Shown here piece after piece: positions 34,424 to 43,413 of a stretch of 64,000 nt of DNA. Position 1 is the stretch's first letter. Each line of letters starts with the position of its first letter. The notes below the pieces were generated by a model, which saw only the letters and a list, made by a program, of their open reading frames with translations, was not told the DNA's origin and made no database searches. The stretch lies in assembly GCF_030813505.1 (NCBI RefSeq), contig NZ_JAUSUE010000005.1. One strand, 5' to 3'. The translations under genes were made by a program, and so were the position numbers. The DNA comes from Pectinatus haikarae (GTDB lineage: Bacteria; Bacillota; Negativicutes; Selenomonadales; Selenomonadaceae).

Positions 34424-35542
34424 TTATATAGCCTTGCGTACAGGCGTGACTACATAAATAAACAAGTCATCACCGACTGCTTTTATAGAAGCCGGACTGG
34501 TTTCAGTATTAAAAGAAAACGTTATATCTTCTGTATTTATATATTTAAGCATATCCAGTATATATCTGGCATTAAAAGCTATACTTATGGGTTGACCATT
34601 GAGTTTTATATTTATGTTTTCTTCAGCTTTTCCTATTTCTGGGTTATTTGATGATAAAAGTAAGTTATTTGTGTCAAAATTAAGTGTAATAATATTATAT
34701 TGATTAGAACGGGATATCAATGCTACGCGATCTATTGCACTTTGTAATTCTCGTGTTTTTATAAGAGCAGATGAGCTAAATGAGGGGGGAATAACATTGT
34801 TATAATCGGGGAACTGACCCTCTATTAATCTGGAAACAATGTAGACATTATCATAACTGAAGCTGATCTGATTGTGAGAATAGATAATATCTACATCAGT
34901 AGGAATATCAGAAGCAAGTAATGTGGATAAATCGTTGAGTATTTTAGCAGGAATTATTAGTTTCGCTGTTATGTTTGTTTTGTTATCATCCATTATTTCT
35001 TTTTTTACAGCAAGCCTGTGTGTATTGGTAGCCGCCATAGTTATTTCAGCATTATTAAGATCAAATAAACATCCTGTGAAAACAGGTCTCATCATTTCTG
35101 TGGCACAGGCGAATGATGTTTTTTTGATTAAATCAATAAGTACATTGCTTTTTATTGAGATATTGTTATTGCTTTCTAATTTTTTAATTTTAGGAAATTC
35201 AGATGAAGCCATACTTAGAAGGTTAAATTTTGCTGTGTTTGATTTTATAGTTACTGTATTTTGTTCGGAATTTGATGCTATTTCTATTTCTTCTCCTGGT
35301 AATGTTTTTATTACGTCTGCAAAGTATTTGCCTGGAAGTACTAAAGTTCCTTCTTCTTTTATATCTGCGGTTATTTTACAGATTATACCTATATCATAAT
35401 CTGTTGTTTCTATTTTTAGTATATCATTTTTTGCATGTATGTATATCCCTGAAAGTATTGGCATTTGAGGTTTGCTTGATATGGCTTTTATGTTGATTTG
35501 AATAGCTTGTAAAAGGTCATTTTTGGTACATATGAAATTCAT
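34424..35542 (-). CDS. dnaN: DNA polymerase III beta sliding clamp
   Basis: 372 residues, three repeated clamp domains of about 120 residues each. MNFICTKNDLLQAIQI start and the C-terminal end are typical. It tethers the polymerase to DNA. It is separated from dnaA by 246 bases that hold part of the origin. Confidence 0.96.
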   Translation of the reverse strand: MNFICTKNDLLQAIQINIKAISSKPQMPILSGIYIHAKNDILKIETTDYDIGIICKITADIKEEGTLVLPGKYFADVIKTLPGEEIEIASNSEQNTVTIKSNTAKFNLLSMASSEFPKIKKLESNNNISIKSNVLIDLIKKTSFACATEMMRPVFTGCLFDLNNAEITMAATNTHRLAVKKEIMDDNKTNITAKLIIPAKILNDLSTLLASDIPTDVDIIYSHNQISFSYDNVYIVSRLIEGQFPDYNNVIPPSFSSSALIKTRELQSAIDRVALISRSNQYNIITLNFDTNNLLLSSNNPEIGKAEENINIKLNGQPISIAFNARYILDMLKYINTEDITFSFNTETSPASIKAVGDDLFIYVVTPVRKAI

Positions 35543-35605
35543 TTTATTCTCCTTATTTATTATTAATATATATTTATATAAAGTTAGTCGTCGTAGTCGT
35601 AGGGG
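35543..35605. other. AT-rich unwinding region with DnaA-trio-like tract
   Basis: Next to dnaN the sequence is almost pure A+T (35543-35584). Beside it is a 3-base periodic run TAG-TCG-TCG-TAG-TCG-TAG (35585-35602) and then GGG(G), followed after a few bases by DnaA-box-like sites. This order (DnaA boxes, GC cluster, trio, AT-rich DNA) is that described for the basal origin unwinding system of B. subtilis. Three of the six trios depart from the TAG form. Confidence 0.6.
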
Positions 35606-35614
35606 CTGTGAAAA

Positions 35615-35779
35615 TGTTGATAACTTGCTTTTTATCTTTTGTAGTAAGGTTTTTTTGTGTTAATAAGCTGTTGATAAGTATAGCTTCTGAATTCACAAAT
35701 TCACATTTTAAAGAGCTATAGTTTTTTATCCACATAAAGTTCACCTTTTATACATATTAAATACACATTTTGTGGATAA
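35615..35779. other. oriC DnaA-box group between dnaN and dnaA
   Basis: Exact TTATCCACA at 35726-35734 and, inverted, TGTGGATAA at 35771-35779. One-mismatch TGTTGATAA copies at 35615-35623 and 35669-35677. They lie directly beside the unwinding region and before dnaA. Confidence 0.8.
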
Positions 35780-35788
35780 GTATTTAGA

Positions 35789-37207
35789 TTAAATATTTTT
35801 TATCTTATTTGTCAACTCTTTAATGGTATTATCAAGTTTTTTATCAGATTTTCGTCCTTGACTGATTTTATCATAGGCATGTATGACTGTAGTGTGATCT
35901 CGTCCGCCAAAAATTTCACCTATACGCGGTAAGGATGAATCAGTTAATTCTCTGCATAAGTACATAGCTATTTGACGGGGAAAAGCCAGATTTCTTGTTC
36001 TTTTTTTCGCGACTAATTCGGCAATATCTATTTTAAAATAAGATGAAACAATTTCCTGCACAAGCTCAAGGGTCACTGTACGGCTTTCATTATTTGTAAA
36101 TACATTTTTTAATGCCTCCGCAGCTAATTCTTTTGTTATTACTTGTTTGTTCAGTGAAGAAAAAGCCATTACACGAGTGAGTGCCCCTTCCAGTTCCCTG
36201 ATGTTGTTATCTATACGGCTGGCAATATATACCATAACATCATTAGGAACAGTAAGATTTTCTAATAAAGCCTTTTTCCTTAAAATTGCTATACGTGTTT
36301 CAAGATCAGGAGCTTGAATATCAGTTATAAGGCCCCATTCAAAACGAGAACGTAAACGATCTTCAAGAGTTTGTATTTCCCTCGGATGCCGGTCACTTGA
36401 TATTATTATTTGTTTATTGGCATCGTGAAGGGTGTTAAAAGTATGAAAGAATTCTTCCTGGGTATGTTCTTTTTTAGAAAGAAATTGGATATCATCAACA
36501 AGCAGCACATCAATATTTCTATATTTTTGTCTAAAAGCTTCTGGTTTGCCGTCGCGGATAGAGTTTATAAGTTCATTTGTAAATTTTTCGCTTGATATAT
36601 ATAGAACACGCATATCTGGATTATTTTGCAGTATTTTATGACCTATTGCATGCATGAGATGTGTTTTGCCAAGCCCCACACCGCCATACATAAAAAAAGG
36701 ATTGTAAACTTTAGCGGGAGATTCTGCTACTGCTAAAGCGGCTGCATGGGCAAAGCGATTAGAATTCCCCGTTACGAATGTTTCAAATGTATATTTATGG
36801 TTTAAAGATGATGAGTCTCCAGGTACTATAGGTAAGGGTGCATTATTTTTAGGAAAATCTGAAACCGAGGGTTCCTCTATTTTATTGACGGGAGCAGCAG
36901 GTGTATAAATTAAAGGAATTTGTGTCTGATCTTCTTCTTGCATGGTGTCTTGTAAATGAAAGCTGGTTATTATAATATCAAGTCTTGCTTTTGTGACATC
37001 ATAGCTTGCATCAAGAATAAGCTGCATATAATGTTTTTCGATCCAATCTTTGGAAAAATCTGTCGGTGTTCCGAGTTGCAGAGCTGTAGTTGTTAATGTC
37101 ATTGGTTTTATAGGTTTGAGCCATGTGTCGCATACCATTTTTGAAAGAGAATTTTCCAATTTTTTCAGTATTTCTTCCCAAGTAGCATATAACTGTGCAT
37201 TCTCCAT
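35789..37207 (-). CDS. dnaA: Chromosomal replication initiator DnaA
   Basis: 472 residues. Domain I at the N-terminus (WEEILKKLENSLSKM), a variable linker to about residue 135, AAA+ domain with GGVGLGKTHLMHAIG and LVDDIQFL, and the DNA-binding domain with GEIFGGRDHTTVIHA. It binds the nearby boxes and opens the origin. The DnaA boxes flanking it allow autoregulation. Confidence 0.97.
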   Translation of the reverse strand: MENAQLYATWEEILKKLENSLSKMVCDTWLKPIKPMTLTTTALQLGTPTDFSKDWIEKHYMQLILDASYDVTKARLDIIITSFHLQDTMQEEDQTQIPLIYTPAAPVNKIEEPSVSDFPKNNAPLPIVPGDSSSLNHKYTFETFVTGNSNRFAHAAALAVAESPAKVYNPFFMYGGVGLGKTHLMHAIGHKILQNNPDMRVLYISSEKFTNELINSIRDGKPEAFRQKYRNIDVLLVDDIQFLSKKEHTQEEFFHTFNTLHDANKQIIISSDRHPREIQTLEDRLRSRFEWGLITDIQAPDLETRIAILRKKALLENLTVPNDVMVYIASRIDNNIRELEGALTRVMAFSSLNKQVITKELAAEALKNVFTNNESRTVTLELVQEIVSSYFKIDIAELVAKKRTRNLAFPRQIAMYLCRELTDSSLPRIGEIFGGRDHTTVIHAYDKISQGRKSDKKLDNTIKELTNKIKNI

Positions 37208-37338
37208 TAAAAAGATCCTTTCTGTCTATAAGTTTAAAACAGGTTGTAATTTATCAAAATACTGAGGAAATTTGATCCTGTCTATTAAGCATATGTAATA
37301 ATAGTCGATTAAAAAAAGTATTTATCGGACAAAAAAAG

Positions 37339-37508
37339 TTATCCACAAAGTTATGCACAATTGTTGATAACTTCAAATTTTTTTAAAGTCTTGTCTCTAT
37401 TAGGCAATGAAAAAGCTTTAAGAAAAAAATACTGGTAATCAAGTATCTACAAAGCTGTTGATAAAATATGTGGATAAAATAAAAATATGTGGATAAATAT
37501 GTGGATAT
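37339..37508. other. oriC DnaA-box group upstream of dnaA
   Basis: Exact boxes: TTATCCACA 37339-37347, TGTGGATAA 37469-37477 and 37488-37496. Near boxes: TTATGCACA 37351-37359, TGTTGATAA 37362-37370 and 37456-37464, TGTGGATAT 37500-37508. The orientations are mixed. The rest of the 430-base gap between dnaA and rpmH is AT-rich and holds the rpmH promoter; no other gene seen. Confidence 0.85.
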
Positions 37509-37562
37509 GTATATATCATCTTATCAAAAGCCAATAAAGTTATCAATAATTATTTTGAATTG

Positions 37563-37591
37563 TTGACACTATAAGCCGTGTAGTCTATAAT
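37563..37591 (+). promoter_or_regulatory. Promoter of rpmH
   Basis: TTGACA (37563-37568), 17-base spacer, TATAAT (37586-37591): full consensus for the housekeeping sigma factor. Confidence 0.9.
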
Positions 37592-37637
37592 TTCATATAG
37601 CAAATTGTCATTTTATTAGTTTAAGGAGGTGTATAGA

Positions 37638-37772
37638 GTGAAAAGAACATTTCAACCTAACAACCATTGGAAAAAGCAAACTCATGGATTTCGTGAACGC
37701 ATGAAAACAAAGGGCGGACAGTTAGTTATTAAAAGAAGGCGCGCCCGCGGCAGAAAGAAATTATCTGCATAA
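37638..37772 (+). CDS. rpmH: 50S ribosomal protein L34
   Basis: 44 residues from GTG 37638, after AAGGAGG. Reads MKRTFQPNNHWKKQTHGF and ends in a basic tail with RRRARGRKKLSA. Universal neighbour of dnaA and rnpA. Too short for many gene finders but unambiguous. Confidence 0.97.
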   Translation: MKRTFQPNNHWKKQTHGFRERMKTKGGQLVIKRRRARGRKKLSA

Positions 37773-37836
37773 GCACGGAATATAATATAGATTGCCTGAA
37801 GTTTTTGTGTAGTCTTAATAAAATTAATCGTGCGCA

Positions 37837-37879
37837 GGGGAACATCCCCGGGCAAAAGCCGCGGGGAATGTCAACCCCC
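37837..37879 (+). other. GC-rich long hairpin in the rpmH-rnpA gap
   Basis: GGGG-ACAT (37837-37844) pairs with ATGT-CAA-CCCC (37868-37878), enclosing CCCC-GGC-AAAA-GCC-GGGG. Very GC-rich in an AT-rich region. No T tract follows; the rnpA ATG lies 17 bases later. Probably a structured 5' leader or RNA processing site. Confidence 0.55.
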
Positions 37880-37895
37880 ATTAATATGGAGTTGT

Positions 37896-38252
37896 ATGAA
37901 TCAGAAATTATCAAAAAAAATAGTAATGCAATATAATGAGGAATTTCAATATATATATCAAAGGGCAAAAACTTTTTCTGATAGATATATAGTGATGCAT
38001 ATTGCAGATAATAGTAAATTTAATCATAAAATAGGCTTTGCTGCTGGTAAAAAACTGGGTAATGCCGTTGTCAGAAATCGTATCAAAAGAGTTTTACGGG
38101 AAATTTATCGCAAAAATAAAAAAAATATTAGTATAAATTGTTGTATTTTACTGGTCGGACGCATGGCATCAGTCAATACAGATTACACTGTTATAGAAAA
38201 GTCTTTTTGTCGTTTATGTAAAAGAGCAAAGATTTGGAAAGATGTGCTATAA
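37896..38252 (+). CDS. rnpA: Ribonuclease P protein component
   Basis: 118 residues from ATG 37896 with GGAG five bases upstream; a longer frame to 37830 would run through the GC hairpin. Conserved FAAGKKLGNAVVRNRIKRV (RNR motif) around residue 53. It assists the RNA subunit in tRNA 5' maturation. Confidence 0.95.
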   Translation: MNQKLSKKIVMQYNEEFQYIYQRAKTFSDRYIVMHIADNSKFNHKIGFAAGKKLGNAVVRNRIKRVLREIYRKNKKNISINCCILLVGRMASVNTDYTVIEKSFCRLCKRAKIWKDVL

Positions 38253-38254
38253 AA

Positions 38255-38467
38255 ATGATGAAGAAATTAATTATCGGCATGATATACTTTTATCGCAATT
38301 ATATTTCTCCTTTGAAAGCACCTTCTTGCAGATATATTCCTACTTGTTCCGAATATGCTGTTACTGCAATTGAAAAATATGGGGTGAAAAAGGGCGGCCT
38401 TATGGCAATAAAGCGTATACTGCGTTGTCATCCATTTCATGAAGGCGGCTATGATCCCGTTAAATAA
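38255..38467 (+). CDS. yidD: Membrane protein insertion efficiency factor YidD
   Basis: 70 residues from ATG 38255, two bases after rnpA stops; a TTG at 38234 overlaps rnpA. Typical FYRNYISPLKAPSCRYIPTCSEYA and HPFHEGGYDPV. Helps YidC-dependent membrane insertion; peripheral to the inner membrane. Coupled to rnpA. Confidence 0.95.
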   Translation: MMKKLIIGMIYFYRNYISPLKAPSCRYIPTCSEYAVTAIEKYGVKKGGLMAIKRILRCHPFHEGGYDPVK

Positions 38468-38493
38468 TAAATAATTGATTAGGATGTGATGAA

Positions 38494-39159
38494 TTGAGTG
38501 GATTTTTTGATTCCCTATTTCACCCGATAGTACAGATATTAGAAACTGTGCTGGGTTTTTTTTATTCCCTGACACAGGTTATAGGACTGGATAATTATGG
38601 TCTGGCTATAATATTAATGACAATCGTTATTAAAATGCTGCTATATCCTATTACGGTAAAGCAGGTAAAGTCAATGAAGGCTATGCAGGATTTACAGCCT
38701 AAGATAAAGGCATTACAAGAAAAGTATAAGGGAAAACCTCAGGAACTTCAACAGAAGATGGGGCAGATTTATAAGGAAGCGGGAGTTAATCCGTTGGCAG
38801 GATGTCTACCGCTTTTAGCACAGATGCCAATATTAATGGCAATGTTTTATGCTTTGCAAAGTGTTCATTTTGATAATAATCCGACATTTTTGTGGGTACC
38901 GAATCTTGCATTACCGGATCCTTTATATATACTGCCTGTTTTATCGGCATTGACCACGCTTATCACTCAGTGGCAAACATCCAGATCATCTGCTCAGGCA
39001 GCGCAGATGAAAGTGATGATGATTGCCATGCCTATATTCATAGGATGGATAAGTATTAAATTTGCGGCTGGTCTGGTTTTATACTGGGTAGTGATGAACA
39101 TTATGCAGGTATTGCAGCAGTGGTGGATGTACCGTAATGAAGGACAGCCAACTAAGTAA
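38494..39159 (+). CDS. yidC: Membrane protein insertase YidC/Oxa1 family
   Basis: 221 residues from TTG 38494; AGGATG lies ahead of it. Five-helix core of YidC without the large periplasmic domain of Gram-negatives. Positive residues in the cytoplasmic coiled-coil loop (KYKGKPQELQQKM). No obvious lipobox at the N-terminus, unlike Bacillus SpoIIIJ. Inserts membrane proteins. Confidence 0.95.
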   Translation: MSGFFDSLFHPIVQILETVLGFFYSLTQVIGLDNYGLAIILMTIVIKMLLYPITVKQVKSMKAMQDLQPKIKALQEKYKGKPQELQQKMGQIYKEAGVNPLAGCLPLLAQMPILMAMFYALQSVHFDNNPTFLWVPNLALPDPLYILPVLSALTTLITQWQTSRSSAQAAQMKVMMIAMPIFIGWISIKFAAGLVLYWVVMNIMQVLQQWWMYRNEGQPTK

Positions 39160-39177
39160 GGGGGGCTTCTTGAGAAT

Positions 39178-39816
39178 ATGGCGAAAGTTATTGAAGTATT
39201 AGGGCGGGATATAGAGGAAGCAAAGAGAAATGCTCTCAGGCAGCTGGAAATGCCTGAGAGTCGTGTTCTGTTTGAAATACTGGAAGAACCGTCAAAGGGT
39301 TTCCTAGGTCTTATTGGCAATAAGGGTGCTAAAATACGCGCAAGTGTGAAGGAATTGCTTCCCTCAGAAAAAGCGCAGACTTTTTTAAAAGATGTATTCG
39401 CAGCTATGCAAATGGATGTTAGTATAAGCAGGAAAGAAACTGAATTCGGATGTCTGTTTGAAATGAGCAGCAATCAGGATATGGGGATAATGATAGGCAA
39501 GCATGGTCAAACACTTGATGCGTTGCAATATCTTACAAACATGGCCGCAAATAAAGGGGCCGATAGCAACAGAGAACATATTATTCTGGACGTGGAAGAT
39601 TACAGGAACCGCAGAGAGGATACGCTAAAACATTTGGCATGGAGAATTGCCGATAAAGTAAGAAATTCAAGAAGAAAAATGACATTAGAGCCGATGAACA
39701 GGCACGAACGCAAGATAATTCATATGGCATTGCAGGATGAAGCTGATATTATAACTTACAGTGATGGAGAAGAACCGCATCGCAGGATAATAGTAGACAT
39801 AAAGAAAAACAGATAG
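39178..39816 (+). CDS. jag: RNA-binding protein Jag/KhpB
   Basis: 212 residues: N-terminal Jag-N domain (VIEVLGRDIEEAKRNAL), KH-like domain with IGKHGQTLDALQYLTN, and an R3H domain with R-x3-H (NRHERK-I-IH) near residue 175. Stands 18 bases after yidC, the standard pair. Confidence 0.95.
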   Translation: MAKVIEVLGRDIEEAKRNALRQLEMPESRVLFEILEEPSKGFLGLIGNKGAKIRASVKELLPSEKAQTFLKDVFAAMQMDVSISRKETEFGCLFEMSSNQDMGIMIGKHGQTLDALQYLTNMAANKGADSNREHIILDVEDYRNRREDTLKHLAWRIADKVRNSRRKMTLEPMNRHERKIIHMALQDEADIITYSDGEEPHRRIIVDIKKNR

Positions 39817-39856
39817 ATTTTTAATGCAGTGTGCATAGTCATGTTTATATTTTGCT

Positions 39857-39900
39857 GACCAGCCTTTGAATGATATTCAGGGGGTGGTCTGTTTTATTTT
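39857..39900 (+). terminator. Terminator after jag
   Basis: GACCAGCC ... GGGTGGTC with a partly paired middle, followed by TGTTTTATTTTTTT. Confidence 0.7.
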
Positions 39901-39968
39901 TTTATTGGTTATATTTCAGGAAGGCTTATATAGGTGTTTTTAATAGTATTAATTTATAATTTTCATTT

Positions 39969-40000
39969 AAAAGCTGTCTGAAATGAGGGGCGGCTTTTTT
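39969..40000 (+). terminator. Second terminator before mnmE
   Basis: AAAAGCTGTC / GGGCGGCTTTT including G-U pairs, ending in six T. mnmE starts 77 bases later. Confidence 0.65.
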
Positions 40001-40076
40001 AATTATCTGTTATAATATTAAGGAAACATTGGCTGATATAAAAAGGGCCGAGCTTATTATATGATGGAGGAAAAAA

Positions 40077-41474
40077 TTGATAGCTAAGGATATAAATGAT
40101 ACAATCGCCGCGATAGCGACACCATTAGGCGAAGGCGGTATTGGTATAATTCGTGTCAGTGGAATAAATTCAATTGAAACAGTCGATAGGATTTTTGCGG
40201 CTATTAATAAGAGAGCATTGGCAGATAGACATTCACATCGTGCTGTATACGGGAAAATAATAGATCCGAAAACAAAAGATATAATAGATGAGGCAATATG
40301 TATTATTATGAGAGGGCCTCATTCCTATACAAAAGAGGACATAGTAGAGATACAGTGCCATGGCGGGATGCTGCCTCTGCGCAGAATATTATCCCTCTTA
40401 ATAGAAATAGGAGAGATAAGACTGGCAGCGCCGGGCGAATTTACAAAAAGAGCCTTTTTGAATGGAAGAATAGATTTGGCACAAGCGCAGGCTGTTATGG
40501 ATATAATAAAGGCCAAGACAGACGCATCGCTGAAAGTGGCATCAGGTCATTTATCAGGCTGTTTTTCCTCACATATACGGCAGATAAGGGACCCCTTATT
40601 GGAAATGATTGCTCATTATGAGGCAGCAATAGACTTCCCTGAGGAGGAAGTGGATGAAATAGATAATATACAGGTTATGGAAAAAATAGGAGAGATTAAA
40701 GATAAGATCAATGTAATGCTTGCCAGCGCCAATACTGGACGTATTTTAAGCGAGGGATTGGTTACGGCTATAGTAGGAAAACCAAACGTAGGTAAATCAA
40801 GCCTTCTTAATAGGCTTTTGCATTCTGAAAGGGCAATCGTCACAGATGTTCCGGGAACGACACGGGACAGCATAGAAGAATATGCTGATATGGAAGGCAT
40901 CCCTTTAAAAATTATAGACACAGCCGGTATACGGCATACTGAAGATAAAGTGGAAAAGATTGGTGTGGACAGGGCTCGGTCTTATATAGAAAAAGCTGAT
41001 CTTATTTTGGCTTTGTTTGACGGAACGAGACCGATAGAGGACGATGATAGAAAAATAATAAAATTGATAGAAGAAAAAAATGTTGTAATAGTTATAAATA
41101 AAAATGATTTAGAACAATCGTTGGACGAACGCTGGATAAGAAAACAATGCTCCGGCAGTGAAATAGCGCATATATCTGCTGTCAGTGATAATGGGATAAA
41201 GGAATTGACGGAAGTTATTAAAAAGAAGGTCTATGCCGGAAATGTGGTCTATAATGAGGGTGAATTGGTAAATAATGTCCGTCAAAGTGAAGCACTTAAA
41301 AAAGCGGAACGACATTTGAGTGATGCCATAAAGAGCCTTGATAATGATATACCGGAGGATCTTGTGGTTATAGACTTGCGTTCAGCATGGGAAAGGCTGG
41401 GGGATATTATAGGAGACACTGCCAGCGAAGATATAATTGATGAGATTTTCAGCCGGTTCTGCATAGGGAAATAA
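40077..41474 (+). CDS. mnmE: tRNA modification GTPase MnmE
   Basis: 465 residues from TTG 40077, seven bases after GGAGG. N-terminal folate-binding domain (IAAIATPLGEGGIGIIRVSG), G domain inserted in the helical part (GKPNVGKSSLLN, DTAGI, NKND) and the C-terminal CIGK motif. With MnmG it modifies the wobble uridine of certain tRNAs. Confidence 0.96.
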   Translation: MIAKDINDTIAAIATPLGEGGIGIIRVSGINSIETVDRIFAAINKRALADRHSHRAVYGKIIDPKTKDIIDEAICIIMRGPHSYTKEDIVEIQCHGGMLPLRRILSLLIEIGEIRLAAPGEFTKRAFLNGRIDLAQAQAVMDIIKAKTDASLKVASGHLSGCFSSHIRQIRDPLLEMIAHYEAAIDFPEEEVDEIDNIQVMEKIGEIKDKINVMLASANTGRILSEGLVTAIVGKPNVGKSSLLNRLLHSERAIVTDVPGTTRDSIEEYADMEGIPLKIIDTAGIRHTEDKVEKIGVDRARSYIEKADLILALFDGTRPIEDDDRKIIKLIEEKNVVIVINKNDLEQSLDERWIRKQCSGSEIAHISAVSDNGIKELTEVIKKKVYAGNVVYNEGELVNNVRQSEALKKAERHLSDAIKSLDNDIPEDLVVIDLRSAWERLGDIIGDTASEDIIDEIFSRFCIGK

Positions 41475-41538
41475 TAGATAAAAATACTGCTGCTTGGAAG
41501 AAATACTGTAAGTTTAGACATTAACTGGGGGAAATAAA

Positions 41539-43413
41539 GTGTTTATTGCTGGAGATTATGATGTCATTGTTGTTGGGGCCGGCCATGCCGGAGTGGAGGC
41601 CGGCCTCGCCGCGGCACGTATTGGATGCAGGACGCTGCTCACCACGTTGAATATGGATAATATAGCCATGATGCCGTGTAATCCGTCAGTGGGAGGACCG
41701 GCCAAGGGGCATTTGGTGCGTGAACTGGATGCGCTTGGCGGTGAGATGGGGGTGAACGCCGATAAAACATGCATACAGTTCCGTATGCTCAATACCAGTA
41801 AGGGACCAGCTGTGCAGGCTTTGAGAGCTCAAGCGGATAAGAAAACATACCAGTTTTCCATGAAAGAAACATGTGAAAATCAGGATAATCTTGATATAAA
41901 GCAATTGCTGGTGGAAAAAATACTGGTAGAAAATGAAAAAATTGCTGGAGTGCAGATAGAAACAGGAGAGATATACACATGCCAATGTATTGTTCTGGCT
42001 TCTGGTACATATCTTCGCGGAAGAGTAATAATAGGTGAAAAAACATATGAAGGCGGTCCTATTGGGCAGAGAGCAGCGGTGGCATTGTCACAGTCCCTAC
42101 AGAAAATCGGAGTAAAACTTATGCGATTCAAGACGGGTACCCCTGCGCGCGTAGACAAGAGAACACTGGATTTTTCTAAAATGCAGATTCAACCCGGTGA
42201 TAGTGAAGTACACAACTTCTCTTTCCTGAGCAATGAGCATACACGTGAACAAGTTCCCTGTTGGCTTACTTATACAAATGAAAAAACACATAAAATTCTC
42301 AGAGATAACATAGATAGAGCGCCTATGGCAAACGGTATTATCGAGGGCGTAGGTCCGCGATATTGTCCTTCCATAGAAACAAAAATAATACGTTTTCCTG
42401 ATAAAGATAAGCACCAATTGTTTATAGAGCCGGAGGGGCTGCATACCAATGAAATGTATGTACAGGGCATGTCTACAAGTATGCCCGTTGATATTCAATT
42501 TGAATTTTTAAAAACTATACCGGGGATGGAGAACGTAAAAATAATGCGTCCGGGATATGCTATCGAATATGATTGTTTGGATCCTTTACAGCTGAAACCA
42601 TCGCTTGAGCATAAATATATAGAAGGATTTTTTTCTGCTGGGCAGGCTAACGGGACATCCGGCTATGAAGAAGCTGCGGCACAAGGTCTTATCGCCGGTA
42701 TCAATGCAGCCATGAAGATAAGGGGAAGAGAGTCTCTCATACTCAAGCGGTCAGAAGCTTATATAGGAGTGCTGATAGATGATTTAGTAACAAAGGGTAC
42801 ACAGGAGCCATACCGTATGATGACTTCACGTGCGGAATATCGTTTGCTTCTACGGCAGGATAATGCAGATATGCGTTTGACTGAAAAAGGCAGACAAGTA
42901 GGATTGGTGAATGACGAGCGATACAGCAGATACCTGGCAAAAAAGGATAAAATAAATGAAATAAAGATTTTAATGCAGGGGAAAAAGATCAATCCCAGCC
43001 GGGAAATAAATGATTTGCTCAGAAAAAATGATATGGAAGAAATCAGGGCAAGCATTAATTTATATGATATGTTAAAAAGGAAAAATATAGGATATAAAGA
43101 ATTGGAAGAGGTATTTAATCTTCCTCATATAAATGATGAAGTCATAAAGCAGATAGAAACAGATGCGGTTTATGAAGGATATATCAGCAAGCAGGAGGAA
43201 CAGGTAAGCCGGATGGAAAAATTGGAAAACAAAAAAATACCACCGGATATAGATTATATGAAAATCGCTAATTTGCGCGAAGAAGCTGTTGAAAAGCTGA
43301 ATAAGATAAAACCCTTATCACTTGGCCAGGCAGGGCGAATATCCGGTGTTTCTCCGGCGGATATATCTATACTTTTGATTTATTTGGAACAATATAGCCG
43401 GAGGAATGATTAA
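41539..43413 (+). CDS. mnmG: tRNA uridine modification FAD protein MnmG
   Basis: 624 residues from GTG 41539. N-terminal FAD motif VVGAGHAGVEAGLAAARIG, PCNPSVGG loop, ATP/FAD region and a helical C-terminus of 600+ length. Partner of MnmE. GGGGGAAATAA precedes it. Confidence 0.97.
   Translation: MFIAGDYDVIVVGAGHAGVEAGLAAARIGCRTLLTTLNMDNIAMMPCNPSVGGPAKGHLVRELDALGGEMGVNADKTCIQFRMLNTSKGPAVQALRAQADKKTYQFSMKETCENQDNLDIKQLLVEKILVENEKIAGVQIETGEIYTCQCIVLASGTYLRGRVIIGEKTYEGGPIGQRAAVALSQSLQKIGVKLMRFKTGTPARVDKRTLDFSKMQIQPGDSEVHNFSFLSNEHTREQVPCWLTYTNEKTHKILRDNIDRAPMANGIIEGVGPRYCPSIETKIIRFPDKDKHQLFIEPEGLHTNEMYVQGMSTSMPVDIQFEFLKTIPGMENVKIMRPGYAIEYDCLDPLQLKPSLEHKYIEGFFSAGQANGTSGYEEAAAQGLIAGINAAMKIRGRESLILKRSEAYIGVLIDDLVTKGTQEPYRMMTSRAEYRLLLRQDNADMRLTEKGRQVGLVNDERYSRYLAKKDKINEIKILMQGKKINPSREINDLLRKNDMEEIRASINLYDMLKRKNIGYKELEEVFNLPHINDEVIKQIETDAVYEGYISKQEEQVSRMEKLENKKIPPDIDYMKIANLREEAVEKLNKIKPLSLGQAGRISGVSPADISILLIYLEQYSRRND

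Noticed and set aside
34923..35399. Plus-strand hydrophobic frame of 158 codons in dnaN
   Set aside because: Antisense to dnaN; the hydrophobic appearance comes from complementing its Asp/Asn/Lys codons.
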